Source of the DNA: a virus | Length of the DNA stretch: 64,000 nucleotides | Virus record (IMG/VR): IMGVR_UViG_3300031952_000010 | Coordinates: 1-64,000 of that record | Strand: one strand, 5' to 3' | Shown here: positions 63,077-64,000 of the stretch, piece by piece | How positions within the stretch are numbered: the stretch's first letter is position 1 | Layout: every line of letters begins with the position of its first letter | Position numbers and translations under genes: made by a program | Notes under the pieces: generated by a model | Told to the model about the DNA's origin: nothing | Seen by the model: the letters and a program-made list of their open reading frames with translations, nothing else | Database searches by the model: none

Positions 63077-63664
63077 ATGTCAGATAGTATTATAAATTTC
63101 TTAAAGAAACAGGGAGATATTTTTAGTTCCGCTAAATATTTTGGTGGTATAGATAAATTACGTGAGATTGGTAAGACTAATCCTAAAATTATGGATATGA
63201 TAACTAAATCATCTTATGGTTATCTGGAATTTCAGGCGGGTGATAGGCCAAGACAAACTAAGACCTATAAATTTAATTTCTATGTATTAGATTATGATAT
63301 GGAGGACGATATGGGTGGTGGTGATTACAACCACGCTTATTTAGCAATTGACTTAATTGTTGATTACCCAAATTTAACAGATGAAGAAATTTTAAGAATT
63401 GGTCAATGGGCTGCTGAGTATTGTGAGGATGGTCGTTGTGACTATAACATTTCAAACAAAATCTTTGAAGATTCTTTGATTATGTCAGACGTTAAAAAAA
63501 TTAACGGTAAAGATGTCCCATGGGTATCAGGTTCTTTATTAAACAACCAATCAGATATCGTTCCCGATGAAGAAGTTGAAGAATTAATTAAGAAAAGCGA
63601 GAATGGTGGTACTGTTAAAGAATCCGTTATACGAATAAAAAAATTACTTAAAGTTGATTTATAG
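63077..63664 (+). CDS. Hypothetical protein (195 aa)
   Basis: It begins MSDSIINFLKKQGDIFSSAK, an amphipathic helical start without a clear leader site. The middle is acidic with a DDMGGGDYNHAY segment, and the C-terminus (TVKESVIRIKKLLKVDL) is basic. Not recognised. Confidence 0.6.
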   Translation: MSDSIINFLKKQGDIFSSAKYFGGIDKLREIGKTNPKIMDMITKSSYGYLEFQAGDRPRQTKTYKFNFYVLDYDMEDDMGGGDYNHAYLAIDLIVDYPNLTDEEILRIGQWAAEYCEDGRCDYNISNKIFEDSLIMSDVKKINGKDVPWVSGSLLNNQSDIVPDEEVEELIKKSENGGTVKESVIRIKKLLKVDL

Positions 63665-63709
63665 ATTTATTTTTTATTTTATATTGTTTATTTTTATAAA
63701 AAAACAAAT

Positions 63710-64000
63710 ATGGGTAATAAAGTAAATGTTTTTGGGTTAGACAAATTAATTCAAAAACAATCGGCGGTAACTAAAAGTAAGATTTTAAGTCAAACCATTA
63801 TTGATGGTGTTAAAACAAAATTCATTAGACCTGTTCCTCATGAAGATGGGACATTATGTGAGATTGCCAGAGCAGATTGGGATGAAATTACTGACCCTAT
63901 TGTTCATACTCATGTAACAACAACTCAAGTAGGTAGAATTCGTGCTTGGGGATTACATCAAAATAGTACAGATAGATTATTCGTTGTTAAGGGACTTGTT
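63710..64000 (+). CDS. dTDP-sugar 3,5-epimerase-like protein (RmlC family), partial
   Basis: The gene runs off the window; 97 residues are visible. From about residue 31, IDGVKTKFIRPVPHEDGTLC, then EIARADWDEI, TTTQVGRIRAWGLHQNSTDR and LFVVKGLV follow the RmlC cupin pattern, including the catalytic-His region near GLHQ. RmlC makes dTDP-L-rhamnose precursors. It fits with the sugar dehydrogenase and glycosyltransferases at 48.9-53 kb. Confidence 0.8.
   Translation, partial: MGNKVNVFGLDKLIQKQSAVTKSKILSQTIIDGVKTKFIRPVPHEDGTLCEIARADWDEITDPIVHTHVTTTQVGRIRAWGLHQNSTDRLFVVKGLV

Noticed and set aside
1-64000. CRISPR array
   Set aside because: No series of identical direct repeats with similarly sized spacers is present; repeats seen are protein-coding hendecads, tRNA T-arms or isolated pairs.
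1-64000. Insertion sequence or transposase
   Set aside because: No transposase-like protein or terminal inverted repeats with target duplications were found. The mobile candidates are HNH endonucleases only.
1-64000. Bacterial chromosome or prophage instead of a phage genome
   Set aside because: No ribosomal, cell-division or central-metabolism clusters and no integrase or attachment site are seen; late-type boxes and small overlapping genes dominate. A prophage outside the window cannot be fully excluded.

Overview
The window looks like an internal segment of a large, AT-rich tailed-phage genome whose host is probably a Bacteroidota bacterium. Evidence for a phage: compact small genes on both strands, lysis genes (endolysin, lytic transglycosylase, small holin), an HNH homing-type endonuclease inside a tRNA array, and a T4-late-like TATTTAT box in front of many genes. 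Evidence for the host: many promoters of the Bacteroidota form TAnnTTTG, absence of Shine-Dalgarno sequences, and genes (dnaK, slyD-like, GH19 lysin) resembling that phylum. No terminase, capsid, tail, polymerase or rRNA gene is seen, so this is only part of the genome.

Layout. 1-2.26 kb: mostly gene-free, with direct repeats and a dense C-tract cluster, possibly an origin or control region. 2.26-15.9 kb: small, mostly unrecognised proteins, many with a TATTTAT box and a recurrent N-terminal leader. 15.9-24 kb: ClpP-like peptidase, envelope proteins, thymidylate synthase, 2H phosphoesterase, muramidase-like protein, lytic transglycosylase and SlyD-like FKBP. 24-38.2 kb: small membrane proteins, HAD protein, full-length DnaK, several HExxH metalloproteases, a class II aaRS-like enzyme, an ADP-ribosyltransferase-like protein, endolysin, metallophosphoesterase, polyphosphate kinase 2, P-loop kinase and acyl-CoA thioesterase. 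38.2-48.2 kb: acidic proteins, a tandem-PAS membrane protein, a hendecad coiled-coil protein and three large proteins that look like internal virion components. 48.3-53 kb: HNH nuclease and a sugar/glycosyltransferase module; an RmlC-like epimerase runs off the right end. 53.2-62.5 kb: 27 tRNA genes covering all 20 amino acids, in three transcription units, interspersed with small genes and structured non-coding RNA.

Two systems stand out. First, about 15-20 otherwise unrelated proteins share a short N-terminal leader in four recognisable classes. Class A resembles IKLTESDLxRIVKRVISEQ. Class B resembles MKxIITENRLxxVI. Class C resembles LINESEKKxIRxLYxLSEQ. Class D resembles IIESxxRxxxLMGYxxxxTLTEN. 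Most carry an (L/I)xE site like the one cut by T4-type prohead proteases, and most sit behind the late-like box. This suggests a capsid-targeting tag that loads enzymes (PPK2, metalloproteases, nuclease-like, ART-like, wall hydrolases) into the virion.

Second, two tRNA clusters are preceded by a short leader ORF whose residues include every amino acid served by that cluster, followed by a rho-independent terminator. Rrn-leader-like boxA sequences then precede the tRNAs. This looks like attenuation by tRNA supply combined with antitermination. Both interpretations are inferences from sequence.
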